A stretch of DNA of 64,000 nucleotides from Verticillium longisporum (Eukaryota > Ascomycota > Sordariomycetes > Glomerellales > Plectosphaerellaceae): NCBI GenBank assembly GCA_019188255.1, contig JAETXT010000003.1, positions 4,154,001-4,218,000 on the forward strand. Direction: 5' to 3'. The notes below the pieces were generated by a model. That model ran no database searches and had not been told where the DNA came from. It saw only the letters and a list, made by a program, of their open reading frames with translations. The first letter of the stretch is position 1. Each line of letters begins with the position of its first letter. The position numbers and the translations under genes are program-made. Shown here in pieces: positions 1-12,472 of the stretch.

Positions 1-3000
1 TACTATTCATTTCCTTTATTAAAGGGTTTAAAAGCCTATTCCTATTATTTAACTATAACTTAATTCGTTTCCTTAGAGAGCTATTTAGTAGCTAGTTTAA
101 TTAATCCGTAGCGCTAGGGACTAGGGATTTAGCTTTTACGGGAATAGTAATATTAAGCTATATTTTTCCTTATTCTATTTATTATTCCCCTATTATTACT
201 TATTTATTTATTTATTTATTTATTTTATAGATTAGGATAGTAGATCTAATATATTAGAGACTAGAGGATTATAAGCGTATTAGAGTAGCTATTAATATAG
301 GTAATAGAGCCCGATATTAGTCCCTTAAGTAATCCTATCTATAAAGAAAAGATAGCTAGTATTAAACTAATATTAGGGGATTATTTAGGTCGGTAATTAC
401 TATATAGGATTTACCGATATAGTAATTACTAGGGCTAGGATTTATAGCTCTTAGGAGTACATAATTTATAGCTTACGTAATCGGTAAATTAGATAGGTAT
501 ATCTAATTTACGTAGGTAGCGGTGATTTAGAGAGATAGAATCATTAATAATTACAACCTATATATTACCTACCCTACCGATTTAGAGCTCTCAGGCATAG
601 CCAAAGTAATAAATCAGGGTTTATATAAATAGTAAAGCCCTCTTAATATATAGTAATATTTATAAGGTCCTTTATTTAAAGTATTTAAAGTCTTATCTTA
701 TTAATAAGTAAATTGAAATTAGTATTAATAGCGTATATTATAATCTAGAGCTTAAGGGTTCCTATTATTATAAATATACTTCTAAATATTCTTATAAATT
801 AATATAAGCTTCTACGATCTCTATTTCTAGTATTTATAGCTCTAACGATTATTATCTATAATCTAATTAAGGTATTTAAGCTTATTATAAAGTTTTTAGC
901 TATTTAGGATAAGAATAATAAGCTAATAAGCTCTCTTCTCTATTATTTTCTTAATTATCTAATTATATTATTAATTAATAGGGGATATAAGATATAGAGA
1001 AGTAATATACTATTATAAAGGGTATATTAATAATTATTAAAGAGGAGGAGGCGAAGGGGAGTAACGATTTTAATAAAGACCTCGATAATCTTTATAATAT
1101 TAATTATAAAGTAGCTAAATAGGCTATAGCTCTATAGCTCTTTAATTACCTCTAATAGGACTCGCTAGAATAATTAAACTCGGATTCTTCGGATTCTAAG
1201 GCTTAGTTCGCTTTATAGAACGGTTATTTTACTATTTTATTAATTATAGGGTTATCGTTTTTACTTCTAGGGTACTTATTTTTAAGCTTTATTATATTTT
1301 TATTAATATTAATTACTTTTACCTTTTAATTATTCTTTTTTTAATATTTAATTTATCCTTTAATCTTAATTATAATTTCATTAGAGCTTATTAGCGCTTT
1401 TAGTATTTAATTTAATACTCCTTTAATTATTAAATCTATAAGGTTATTACTTCTAGCGATCTAATAAATTTCATCGATTTTATATTCTTCGTAGCTTTAT
1501 TATAATATTATAAGATCTATTATTAAGTATTTCTCTATTATTATATTTAATTAAATTAAGTATTAATAGAGCGAGTAGCTATTAGTATAGATAATTATCT
1601 ATAGGAGTAGTAGTTCTAAGTATTTATAGATTTTATAGAGTATCTATTTAAGAATATAAGCTATATCGAAGCTATTAACTATATTATAGATTTCGCTAAC
1701 TAGAATTAAATATATAATCTATTTATATTTAATAGATTATTAATAGAGGATATTACTATATACTATAAAGGCATTCTCTTAATTATTAGAATATTTATTA
1801 TTTAAGAGGATAATAAATCCGATCTATAAATTAAGGTCTTTATTATTAATAAAGGAGCTATTAATAAATATATAAAGTTAAGCTATAAAGAGATCTAAGT
1901 ATATATAATTTAAGCTATAATCTATATTAATAATCTATTATTATATATATTTATTAAGCTATTTAAAGTCATCCTTTTATAGGTTCTTAGCTTAGGCTAT
2001 AATAGAGAAATCGAAGGCTACTTCTAATTAATAGATTAAAGTAATATAGGTATTATAAGCTCTCTAAGCAATATATTCTTATTCTAAGCTCGCTATCCCT
2101 AGGGTTATTAGCTTTAGGCGATTACTTTAGCTTTTCTATTAAATTATAAGATCCTTAATTCTAATTTTAATAATATAGCTATTTAAGATATTATTAGATT
2201 CTATATTAAAGATAGAAATAGGCTTTATTTAGAAGTTAATACTTTCGAGCTCTATTTATTCCTTTTATATAAATATAGGCTCTCTAAAATTAAGGGTATT
2301 ATTAATCCATATCCTAATTAGTTTAAAGCTCTCTCTAGCTCTAGTTAAGAGTAAATATAGATCGTAGCCTATTAGAATAGCGTTTAGGCGCTCTCTATAA
2401 TAGTATTAATAGGTTATAAATTAATAGAGACTTAACTCTACGATACTATAGAGCGGCTTTATAATATAGAAGACGATTCCTTCTAAATATCTATATTATA
2501 GCTCCTTAGGAATATATAGGAGAATATTATATAATAGATCTATAGCGCTCTAAGTATAGGCTTAATTAATATTATAGAGTATTAATTAATAGTTATATTA
2601 TTATAATATTAAGGTAATTACTAGGATTAGTTATTAATTATAGTATATAATCGTAGGCGATTATATTAATAATATTATCTTCTCCTAATTACTATATCCT
2701 TAAACTATTAATCTTAATTTCTTATATAGGGCTTAAGGGAGGCCTTTTACCTCTTTTATAAGCTAGTATTTAAAGATCTTAATATTAGGAAATATAGATC
2801 TCCTAATCGGTACGATTATTCTAGCTATTAGGAGTAAGTCGATTTCCTCTTAATCGGACTATTTAAATAGCTTCTTAGGGGTTATTATTCTATTTTTATT
2901 ATATAGTTTAATAGCTAGGTTATAACCCTATTATTCCCTTTTAATAATAAATTAATATTTAATCTATAAAGTCCTAATTATATTATTCTTATAATCTATA

Positions 3001-4052
3001 AAAGCCGCTTATAATAGATTTATAGTATTTATTAACTTCCTAGGTCTCTTATATTAATATAATAGAATTAGATCTAAGTATTTAAATAGCTTTAAGGTCT
3101 TTAGAGTTTAAATTATTATTATCTCCTTAATTTATTAATCTAGCGATCTATTATATAGCTTAATATATATTCCTCTAAACTCTATTAAGCTATAAACTAT
3201 TTCGATTATAACCGTTATATTAGAAACTAATATAATTTTATAGGGATTAGTCTATTTCTCTTATTCTTAGAATATAAGAATATCGCTTCCTAGCTCTAGC
3301 GATCTTAATAATAACTGTTTAGTATTTAGTTTATTATAAATATTAAGAATATTATTAACTTTCTATTTAGCGATTATTCGCTAAAGCTCTACTATTACTT
3401 TATTAATTACTTTAGCGTACTATACTTAGGTTATAATAAGTACTAAATTAATAGTAATCCTAGGTATTACTTTAAATATAAGTAATATAAGTATTAATCT
3501 ATTAAATCTAATAATATTATTTATTACTTTTATAGTTCCTTAAAGTAGCGATTCTAGGCTTATATTATAAGATTCTATTTTTAAGATCTTATATATTCTA
3601 TATATTAGCTTATAATAGCTCTTAACTTTATTAAATAATTAATAAGCCTCTATAGGGATCTAATAATAGGTTATATTTAGAAGGTATACTTCTATTCTAA
3701 ACTCTATAGAAGTAAAGTTTATTCTAATATTAATAATTACGATATTTAGAGGCCTAAAGTATATATCTAATTAATACCTTTTAAGAGCTTCCTATATTAT
3801 ACGAGCTATAAAATTAGGAATAAAAGTTATAGATTAGAATCTTATATTTATATTAATTATATAAAGAATAGGCTTTCTATTTAAATATATAATATCGATT
3901 AAAATCTTATAATTAAAATCGATATTTAATTTTAGAATAAACTTAAAGTATTATAGAGATTTCCCTTTAATCTAATAATAATAGTAAAAGCGGTTTATTA
4001 GCTCTAGAGTATCCCGATTTATATTATAATCTACTTTCTAGAGTAAGTTCTA
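1..4052. repeat. AT-rich RIP-degraded repeat island, left part
   Basis: The stretch is very AT-rich with TpA everywhere. CpA and TpG are almost absent while CpG survives, which is the dinucleotide signature of repeat-induced point mutation (CpA to TpA on either strand). No open frame of useful length exists. One copy of a ~290-bp repeat lies at 362-650, and related copies lie at 8531-8802 and 8896-9190. It is probably the ruin of one or more transposons; the original family cannot be recognised by eye. Confidence 0.85.
362..650 (+). repeat. ~290-bp terminal-type repeat, copy 1
   Basis: It begins TTAAACTAATATTAGGGG and ends near AAAGCCCTCTTAATATA. The same sequence, with scattered RIP-type differences, recurs inverted at 8531-8802 and direct at 8896-9190. 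Copies 1 and 2 face each other across about 7.9 kb and could be long terminal inverted repeats of a decayed element. Alternatively they are LTRs of separate insertions. Confidence 0.75.
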
Positions 4053-4098
4053 ACGTAATCCACAAGCGAGTGGTTCACCCATGCGAGTGGTTCACTTC
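4053..4098 (+). repeat. Left terminal inverted repeat of the pogo-type element
   Basis: 46 bp matching the complement of 5867-5912 with a single mismatch. It contains the motif GCGAGTGGTTCAC twice, 17 bp apart, a likely pair of transposase binding sites. Confidence 0.93.
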
Positions 4099-4159
4099 AC
4101 CCCGACCCGACAAACATTCCGAGGAAAACCTCAACCCAAACGCCGTAAATCAATTAAAA

Positions 4160-5814
4160 TCACTCCTCCTCGTCTTTTGCAGACGATGAGATAGCTACCT
4201 GACAAGTTCTCGCGTTGTGGCCGGTCTTCCCGCATACGCTACAGCATCGTTTCTTCGGCTGGGACCACGACGCGGGACCCGGGTTCTGCAGCGTTTCCTC
4301 TTTTATCTGGATATCTACTTCCTTCTGAGCAATCTTGTCCTGTCCCTCGCCTACAGCCATGCTTCCTCCTTCCCGGAGACGTAGCTTTTTGGCCCTCCGG
4401 CGTCGGCTTAGTGTAGCATTTTCCTCTCGAAGGATCATAACCTCTGACTTCAAAAGAGCGATCTGGTGCATAACACCCCGCGTCCCCTTCGCAAGATAGT
4501 CAACAGCATCTAAAATTGACGTTGGGGAGCTTCCCTGGTGGCGTGAGATTCGCCCTTTGATGAAGTCAGTCTGGGAACCTGCCTCGAGCAGGTTAGTGGG
4601 CGTCTTAGAGACCCAAGAATCACGCTCCCCGTGGGACGTCCCCGGAGGCGTCGTCGTCCTCAACCTCACATCCAGCTTTGACAGGACTGTTTCCGGGTTA
4701 TGGGGGACAAGCCCCGCTCCTCGAAAGCCTCCCTGGATGTTTTTTCTGTCATTGCTTGCTGAAATGCAGCCGAAAACGCCGGGAAGAAGTCCTCTTTGCT
4801 GATGTGCGTTGTACCCGCCCTCATCCTATCCTCGATTTGCCGACCGTATGCTTTCTTTAGTGGGCCAAAACACCCAACATCGAGAGGCTGGAGTAGATGT
4901 GACGAATGAGGAGGCATACAGAGTGTGATGATGTTGTTCTCCTTGCAGTAGAGTTCGAAGTCGACCGAGTGGTGACTTTCGTGGCCATCCAGGATCAGTA
5001 GGCGATAACCGCCCGAAGTACGGGACTTTGTATGCCTGTCAAAATGCCGAATCCATTCCAGACCAATATCATTCGTCGTCCAGCCGTTTGGAGATGTTGC
5101 GATTCTCCAGTCGCGAGAAATCGCGTCGTCCTGGTACCAGCTCGAGAGGTGGTACTTGCCCGAAACCACGATGAACGGCGGGACGGAGAAACCCAACGCG
5201 CCAACGCCCTGGATCACCGTAACCCATTCCCGGTTGCCTGGCTGCCTCATCTTCACATTGGACCGTCTTTCCGAACTGGTCACGACCATTCCGTTGGCGA
5301 TAACGCCCATCTGGAAGCCGGTCTCGTCAAAGTTGTACATGTCAGCCTCTTGGATGCCGTACTTGGCGATCATGTTATGCACGAGGCGGAACCACGCGTT
5401 TATCGCGTCCGGATCTTCGCATTGGGCCCTCTTGTAGTCGTACTTGCGAAAGAAACGCGTCCGGAGCTCTGGTTGCCGTTTGACGAAGTTTGCGGCCCAG
5501 TTCTTCCCGACGCGTGGCGCGTCACGGTCGGCAAGCAGGCGATTCGCCATATCTCCGACCTCACCCAACCGGGGAGGGTAAGATCGCGCATCTAGGTCAA
5601 GGATATATTCGACAATAGTTTTCTCTTCTAGTACTGTTAATTTGGCAGAATTGGGCGGGCTTTCGCGTCGGGAGGGTTTGCCCTTCTGGCGTCGGAGGAG
5701 CGTCGTTAAGGGGACGGTGTAGATCCTCGCAGCACTCCGGGCGCTTAGGTTCGGGTCATTGTCCATAGCTTGGATAGCAAGGAATAATTGACCTTCTTTT
5801 GAAAGAGTCTCCAT
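4160..5814 (-). CDS. pogo/Fot1-like DDE transposase, one-base frame slip
   Basis: Transposase that would bind the terminal repeats and cut and paste the element. The first frame (5814-4666, 382 codons) has an N-terminal psq-type helix-turn-helix (SARSAARIYTVPLTTL), a CENP-B-type second DNA-binding domain, and a DDE core with acidic residues in NFDETGF, LLILDGHESHH and LLQPLDVGCFG. The second frame (4669-4160) continues the protein with a basic segment and a C-terminal zinc knuckle (CSVCGKTGHNARTC, CX2CX4HX4C). The frames join if one base is missing from the G5 run at 4702-4706, giving about 551 residues, the usual Fot1 size. Either the copy is barely dead or the indel is an assembly error, as suspected for other genes here. 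Confidence 0.88.
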
Positions 5815-5866
5815 CGCGGGCGGAGGTGGAATCTGTAGAATTCAGGTGTAGGTCGTGGGCCCGGGC

Positions 5867-5912
5867 GAAGTGAACCACTCGCTTGGGTGAACCACTCGCT
5901 TGTGGATTACGT
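5867..5912 (-). repeat. Right terminal inverted repeat of the pogo-type element
   Basis: Complement of 4053-4098 with one mismatch. It is followed directly by the TA duplication at 5913-5914. Confidence 0.93.
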
Positions 5913-8530
5913 TATAGCTTCTTTATAAATAGATAATTAAACTATTTATAAATATATTAGAATTCTACTTCTATTAGAAATACTATTCTATTATTCTCTA
6001 TCCTTATTATATATATAATCCTAGAGCTAATATAGGTCTTTATATTTAGGAAGAACTATAAATAGCCTTATTTATAAAAAATAGGTATATACTCTTAGAG
6101 CTCCTTAATATACTTTATTAGCTTATTATAAATATTATCTAAATAGATTCTAAGATCGTCTATATCCTTAATATAAAGTAGGAATAAAGTATCTATTAGG
6201 ACGATATAGAGCGTAATTCTCTTAATTAGTATTAGAATAGTAATCTCCTCTATTATAGAAATAGGATTTCCTATTCTAAATCTTATTCTAGCCCTTATTC
6301 CTTATTTATTAATTATTAAGCTTAATATTAAAGCTATTAGGGCCTTTATTTATAAAGCTTCTATTATAGAAATTAATATTATATTTATATTAAGGATAAT
6401 ATTATATTAAATAGAAGTATTATTAATTTAATATTAAATAAAGAGCTATTCTATTAAAGCTATTATTTTAGCTTTTAGATTATTCCCCTTAATTCTATAT
6501 TAGAACGATTTATTTATTAGGAAGTATATAATATAAGTATTTATTAATTCGTTCTTAGGATTAGATTTATAAGTATCGTTTACTCTTAGCTTATTAAAAA
6601 TAGGATTATCTAATTCTAAGCTCTTAATAAGTTCTATTATTATTAAAAATTAATAGTATCCTTTTTACTAATCCTTATATATTTCCTATATACATTTCTA
6701 TTACTCTTTCAAATATTATTACTCTTTAAGAGAATACTTTATTAATCTATAATCTAGTTTAGAATATATTTAATATTTACGAATTCTAAATAATTAATAA
6801 TTATTAATTCTATATATTAATTATTCTCTATAATCTCCCTTTTTACTAGCTTAGCAATATCCGCTCCTATAACGTTTATTAATATAGAAGTACTTAAGCA
6901 TTCTAGTATTCTCCTCTACCTTTAATATACTTTTAAGCTATATAGATAATATATTAAAAGATCGCTTTAATTTTATTAATATAATCTTTAATTCTAGTAT
7001 ACCTTAAATTACTTTTAGAGTATTTATATAAAGATAAATCTCTTCCTTAAATATAGGGCTAAGTACTCTCTAGTACTATTAAAGCTTATCTAGAAGGATC
7101 TAGAGGATTTCTATTTATAGCTTTCCTATATTATTAGCTTCTATTATTATAGAGTAGAATATTATCGAGCTCTAATCTATATAATATTATATTCTATTAA
7201 TCTCTAAATCGAATTATTATTTAATCGTTAAATATACTCAATAGAATCCTATATTCTAGTTTATATATTCTAGGAAGAAAGTTTATATATATTTTAAAAA
7301 TATATTTAGGAAGAACGTATAGAGCTATATATAACGGATTTATAATAGTTCGTAAATATCTATAAAGATATATATTTTATTATTAAGGATATTATATATC
7401 TCCTTAGAATAATTACTCTCCTTATTCTAGAGTAATATAAATTTATTAATTTATATAATAATAGAATATAATATTAAATTAATAGGTTTTAAGTATTATT
7501 TAGAGGTAGGGTTTTATTTCTTCATAATTAAAGTATAATCTCTTATTAACTAGATTATTTATTCTATTAATTAAATAACCCTAGAATTAGGGGCTATTAG
7601 GGATCTATCCTCTTTATTTATAGTTTTTAGATTTAAAATAGCTAAATATTCTTTATAGATTATTACTTATTGTCCTATTAATCTCCCTATTCCTCTACTC
7701 TTTAGAGTATTAAATCCTAATTAATAATAATCGATTCTATTATATTAAGTATTTCCTCTTATAAGAATATTAATATTAATCTCGTTAATATTTTAGTATT
7801 TATTACTCTTAGAAGAGGGATCCTATACTCTATTAAATATACTTTTAGCGCTCGAATAATTATTATATTATAGGAATTAAAGTTATCTTCGATCTAGCTT
7901 TAGAAATCTTTAATAAACGCTTCTAGGAGGTAAACTCCCTTTATAGTCCTATATATACTTATTACTTTAAAGATTTAAATACTTTTAAGATCTATAAATA
8001 CTAAATCTAATAATCTAAGGAACTATAATTCTATTCTATTAATAATAAAGTTAATATTAAGACCTTTCTAACCTTCTATATTAAACGTAATATATTAAAT
8101 TCTTCTAGAATACTATTAAACTCTTATTATATCTTTTTAATACTCTTTAGCTCTATTATAGAACTATTATTATAATCTAAGGAGCTTATTATTATTAATT
8201 TTATTAAAGCTCTATTAAAGCTAATTAACTATTCTATAGAGCTTTATTTATTAGGTTAATAGCTAGTAATATAGTTTAAATAGTAATCTTAAACGTAGGA
8301 GTCCTAAGATACTCGAAGTAGATAGTATTCTTATAGATTATATAATAGAGGGTTTCTCTATTATTAAGCTCTTATAAGAGTCCTAAAATACTTAAAATAA
8401 ATAGTACTCTTACGATTACTTATAAAGTATAATCGATAAGCTTATATATAATAAATTTACTATTTATAGGATCGATCTTAACTTCTCTAGCTCTAGCTAT
8501 TCTATATTATATTAAATATAATATTAATTA

Positions 8531-8802
8531 ATATTAAGAGGGCTTTATTATTTATATAAACCTAATTTATTACTTTAGCTATATTTAAGAGCTCTAAATA
8601 GGTAGGGTAGGTAATACAAGATTTATAATAATTATTAATACTATCTCTCTAAATTACTACTATTTATATAAATTAGATATACCTATCTAATTTACCGATT
8701 ATATAAGCTATAAATTACGTACTCTTAAGAGCTATAAATCCTAGCCCTAGTAATTACTATATAGTAATTACCGACCTAGGTAATCCCCTAATATTAGTTT
8801 AA
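8531..8802 (-). repeat. ~290-bp terminal-type repeat, copy 2 (inverted)
   Basis: Reverse complement of 362-650 with RIP-type differences. Its outer end is the complement of TTAAACTAATATTAGGGG, so copies 1 and 2 are arranged like terminal inverted repeats of a ~6.6-kb element once the 1.86-kb insertion is subtracted. Confidence 0.72.
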
Positions 8803-8895
8803 CATTAATAGTATTTAAATAGTTATTTAATCTAAATAGAATAGTTTAACTATTTAAATTATAAAATAGGTATAAATTAATTAATTATTTACCTT

Positions 8896-9190
8896 ATTAA
8901 ACTAATATTAGAGGATTGCCTAGGTTAGTAATTATTATATAGGATTTACTACTATAGTAATTACTAGGGCTAGGATTTACTACTCCCTTAAGTATATAAT
9001 TTATAGCCTACGTAATCTATAAATTAGATAGGTAATAGTGAATTAGATAGGTAGCGGTGATTTAGAGAGATAGTATTAATTATTATTATAAGTCTTATAT
9101 TACTAACCCTACCTAGGTATTCAGAGCTCTTAGGCATAGCTAAAGTAATAAATTAGGGTTTACGTAAGCAGTAAAGCCCTCTCAATATAC
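8896..9190 (+). repeat. ~290-bp terminal-type repeat, copy 3 (direct)
   Basis: Same orientation as copy 1, starting TTAAACTAATATTAGAGG and ending near AAAGCCCTCTCAATATA, 93 bp beyond copy 2. It could be a solo end or LTR of a second insertion. Confidence 0.72.
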
Positions 9191-9327
9191 CTATTTAAAT
9201 TAATAGGGTTAAATTAATAGTAGCGCTATTAATACCTTAATGCTTTTATAGATAGGACGATCGATATAGTTAAGGGTTAGAACTTGGTTTCACTACTATA
9301 TCGTAATACTATATATAATAGGACCTC

Positions 9328-10293
9328 TTAAACTCGAACGTTTTGTATTCGTGGCTTTGGGTATGTAGGAATCTGCCTATCAATGTGATCAATAATGAAG
9401 GGTGGCCGGCTTCTATCCCCGTGCAAATCGTGAGCCTCTTGGACTAACTCGTTAACCTTATTCTATATAAGGTTGCTTGTACTTATAACATCCTTTTCGC
9501 TGAATGAAACCATGGTAACCGGGAGGTTATTCGTTCCTGGAAGATGGGTGCTGTCGGGGTCGTAGGAATCGTGGAAAACATCAATAACAATCCACAGGCG
9601 CGACGTCCATCGTTCTTTGAGTAGCATTATCGTCCGTAGAGGTGTTATAACACCAATTTCAACTGCACCGCTGTCTTCAATGCAGGCAACAGCCGCCTTA
9701 ATCACCTCCTCGCTGTGTTCCCATGCTCTTGGCCAATGTCGACTTTTGATTGATACGGACACGAAGACTCGCTGCGGAGTACCGTGCTTAGAATTATATT
9801 CGGCCATTCGGATGCTCATGCAATGAACCAGTAGAGAACATAAGTTCAGGAACGACGATATGTCGGATTATATCAAGGCGGACCGTGGTCGACGACGCTG
9901 AAGGAGTTCGGATGGTCCTTTGGCCAGGATGGGATTGTTGACCGCCTGTTGCTAGGCAGTTTTCGTGAGATGCTTGAGCGCATTACTAACGCGATAACGA
10001 CTAATGAGCATCTCGCGTGACAAGTCACGTGTACTACCTCCACTCTCCGTAGACACCAATCGCCGAAGTATCTGAAGTGAGAGATATGTACTGTGGAATT
10101 GCAATGCACTGTCTCTATACTAACTACTTTGAGCTACCTCACAGTATCTTATTGAGATGAAAACTTACTACCTATGATCGGCGTTTTCCTGCTCCAAAAG
10201 TACAGATATGTCGTGTGATGTAGAATTGGCCCGTGCCCAAACCATCAACAGATTCGTAGGGGAGAAACCGAATCCGCTCTTAGCTATATGAGA
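9328..10293 (-). pseudogene. Unidentified gene relic with RIP-like nonsense codons
   Basis: One minus-strand frame reads as protein across the whole span but is broken by TAG (9952-9954), TAA (9868-9870) and TAG (9463-9465). Each of these becomes CAG or CAA by reversing one C-to-T change at a CpA, the RIP target. Two further stops (10165-10167 and 10120-10122) fall in a possible 57-nt GT-AG intron (10171-10115) that joins the frames. A candidate start is the ATG at 10245; the frame is open further up to a TGA at 10294. Readable pieces include GGSTRDLSREMLISRYR, NPILAKGPSELLQRR and KERWTSRLWIVIDVFHDSYD. The final stop is at 9328-9330. I do not recognise the family. It sits at the rim of the RIP island, as expected if RIP spread outward or the gene was once duplicated. 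Confidence 0.6.
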
Positions 10294-10296
10294 TCA

Positions 10297-12472
10297 ATTG
10301 CTCCTAGCCACCCTTGAATCAAGCACTGAAGTCGTGGGCTGTCGTGCGCATTGCTTCCTTTGGTCCGTAACATGTACTGGTGGTTAGGGTTAACCATCCC
10401 CGACACGCCTAGGGATATCTTTCTCCTAGTGTCTTGCAAGTCGAGGCCGCTGTGCTGGCACAGAACAATGATCAGGAACGGAAGACATCCTGCTATGGCT
10501 TTTCCTCACTTGTGGGCAATACGCTGTTGTAGATTCACCTGGCCAGAACGTCACACGTATTCCATTTCCACAGTGGTTCGACATTGGGATCAAGTGGGCG
10601 CCAAACTCAGTCCCGTTTCCGAGAAGTACATCGAAGCATCTTCAGTGTTTGTATCTCGCTTTTGCTGGAGTGTCAACATGCTGAACCTAGCGCTCGGTCA
10701 CCAAGCTGCCCAAAGGCCAGACGGCCCAGGTGCTTATGTCAAGGCACCAATCTTGTCCTTTCTCTCTCGTAGCATGTTCTTTAGATGATTGATGTGGATT
10801 GTCTTTTTGATGTCCAGAGACTCCGCTCCGTTTTGACACCGAAACTTTGATGAATGATCATGTATTTTTGGTCAAAATTGAAAAATCACCGGATGATAGG
10901 TGATAGCATGAAAAATCGGTAGTCGATATTTGATGTCTCTTGCGATTTCGTAAAAACATCCTTCCTGGGCTGGAATCAATAATGTGCCCTTCTTGCGTGG
11001 CAGCGAGTTGAATTTGCCGCCTAGACCTCTGGGCCGATGAAAGGCGGCAAAATCGGGGGTCGACAGTAATATGAGCTCATGGATTCGAAGGCGTGTCAAT
11101 ATGACGGGCCCCCGAATTTTGACACCGCAGATCCCATGGATATTACAATGTCTGTCGCTCTGTCTAGGGAAGCGTACCTAGGGAAGTCAAGCGATTGGTC
11201 TGATGGTGGTTGAGGTCGCGATGCCATGTGCTGAATGGCACGATGTGGCTTGAGAGCCGAATACGGGGGAAACCCTTCAAGCACGTGAGCTAGCAGTGAC
11301 AAGGGACGTCGAGTTGGCGCCCTTGTCTCCTAATCGGTCATGTCTACATGATGGCGTTGGGTGCCTGACCAACTCGGCTTCGTGAGCGCTGGACGAGGAC
11401 AGGGGAGAGATGTGCGGGTAAGATATCCTACGCCCTTGAAGATAGACTTGGGGGGACTCAAGTGATCCACTGTATTGACGGCATAAATTGGGTACCTTTC
11501 AATTACCGTGTTCGGCGTCCGAGTGGGTACACCTGCCCGGTCCCCAGCCTTTTGAGTCCCGGACATCGTTTTCCTTCTCCAGCCTACTCTCGCTGTGTCT
11601 CCCTTGTCTTTCCGCCCAGCTTCGCTTCAGGGCACGGCTCAAGTCGCCCAATCCTGAATCTTTTCGAGTCATGGAGGTCATTGAGTCCTCACCTTACGTG
11701 TCCTGCTCGCGATTCAGTGCCAACTCGAGAAGGATGTGAGCTAACCGACGAGTCCCCCCTTCCACAATACACCAGCGAGAGAGGGTTGTTTCGCAATGTC
11801 TGGGGAGAGATGAATGCTTCACAGCATAGCATTGGGACACGACTCACAGTCAATTCTGCCGATGGATGGGCTTTTGGGGAGCGTACCTAGTGAACCAGTC
11901 ACCGTTGTAGCCATGAAGGATTCAACACACCGCAACAGTCTACCAAGAATCGTCATCATGATCTTCATGTCCAGAATTGGGCAACATAGCCAAAGCGCAT
12001 ACCGATCAATCCCCATGTTACGAACAGCACCCCCTGAATAGACAAGAGTCTCTTTATGCCAGCGCCTCGTGCGCGTCCCCAGGACATGGGACGCCAAAAC
12101 CTTGACCATGCCTTCCTAGTCTTAGCTCTTCCAGCTGCCTTCCCCCTCCCATAGCTAGTGTCTGGGGTCATCTGGGGTTTCGCGGGGACGCGATTGTGTC
12201 CCCTCCGCACCCCCCGGGATCCGGGACCTTGAGCTTCTTGCTTACACCAGGCTGGGTGTGCATCGACCCCGGGTGGCATCTTCCATTCGTGCTATACATT
12301 CGTGCTATACATATAATCTCCCTTTCCTGCTCTCCTCGGGGAGGTCATGCAGCACTATGATCGCAGAGCACATTCATATCCTTGGACCTGACCTATCGTC
12401 GCTGCCTTCACACTCCAGCAAGCCTGATTGACACCCTTTCGTCGTGTGCAAATACGAATTTCATCCGCCATC
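10297..12472. other. No supported gene (10297-12472)
   Basis: Several short frames at 10390-10790 look partly protein-like but overlap each other and contain stops; they may be more gene debris. Nothing else is convincing. A 15-bp tandem duplication (attcgtgctatacat, twice) lies near 12285-12313, shortly upstream of the MFS gene. The last few hundred bases are presumably that gene's promoter and leader. Confidence 0.5.

Larger units (their letters stand above)
4053..5912 (-). mobile_element. pogo/Fot1-type DNA transposon (Tc1/mariner superfamily), 1860 bp
   Basis: The element is bounded by TA on both sides (4051-4052 and 5913-5914), the expected Tc1/mariner target duplication. Its ends are 46-bp inverted repeats with one mismatch, starting ACGTAATCCACAAGCG. 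It carries one transposase gene on the minus strand (4160-5814). Base composition and CpA/TpG content are normal, in sharp contrast to the RIP-ruined DNA on either side, so it inserted after the island was mutated and has itself escaped RIP. Its length matches Fot1-like elements (about 1.9 kb). Confidence 0.93.
5913..9327. repeat. AT-rich RIP-degraded repeat island, right part
   Basis: Same composition and CpA/TpG depletion as 1-4052, so the two parts were one block before the transposon inserted at 4053. No gene is readable. Composition returns to normal over about 9230-9340. Confidence 0.85.

Noticed and set aside
5032..5595. 187-codon plus-strand frame inside the transposon
   Set aside because: Antisense shadow of the transposase, whose minus-strand frame has clear DDE and HTH motifs.
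1..9327. Idea that the AT-rich block is a centromere
   Set aside because: Only ~7.5 kb of AT-rich DNA is present and it is explained by RIPped repeats; too short to support a centromere call.
11462..11890. 142-codon plus-strand frame
   Set aside because: Low-complexity, Ser/Pro/Arg-rich translation with no domain and no sensible splice partners.
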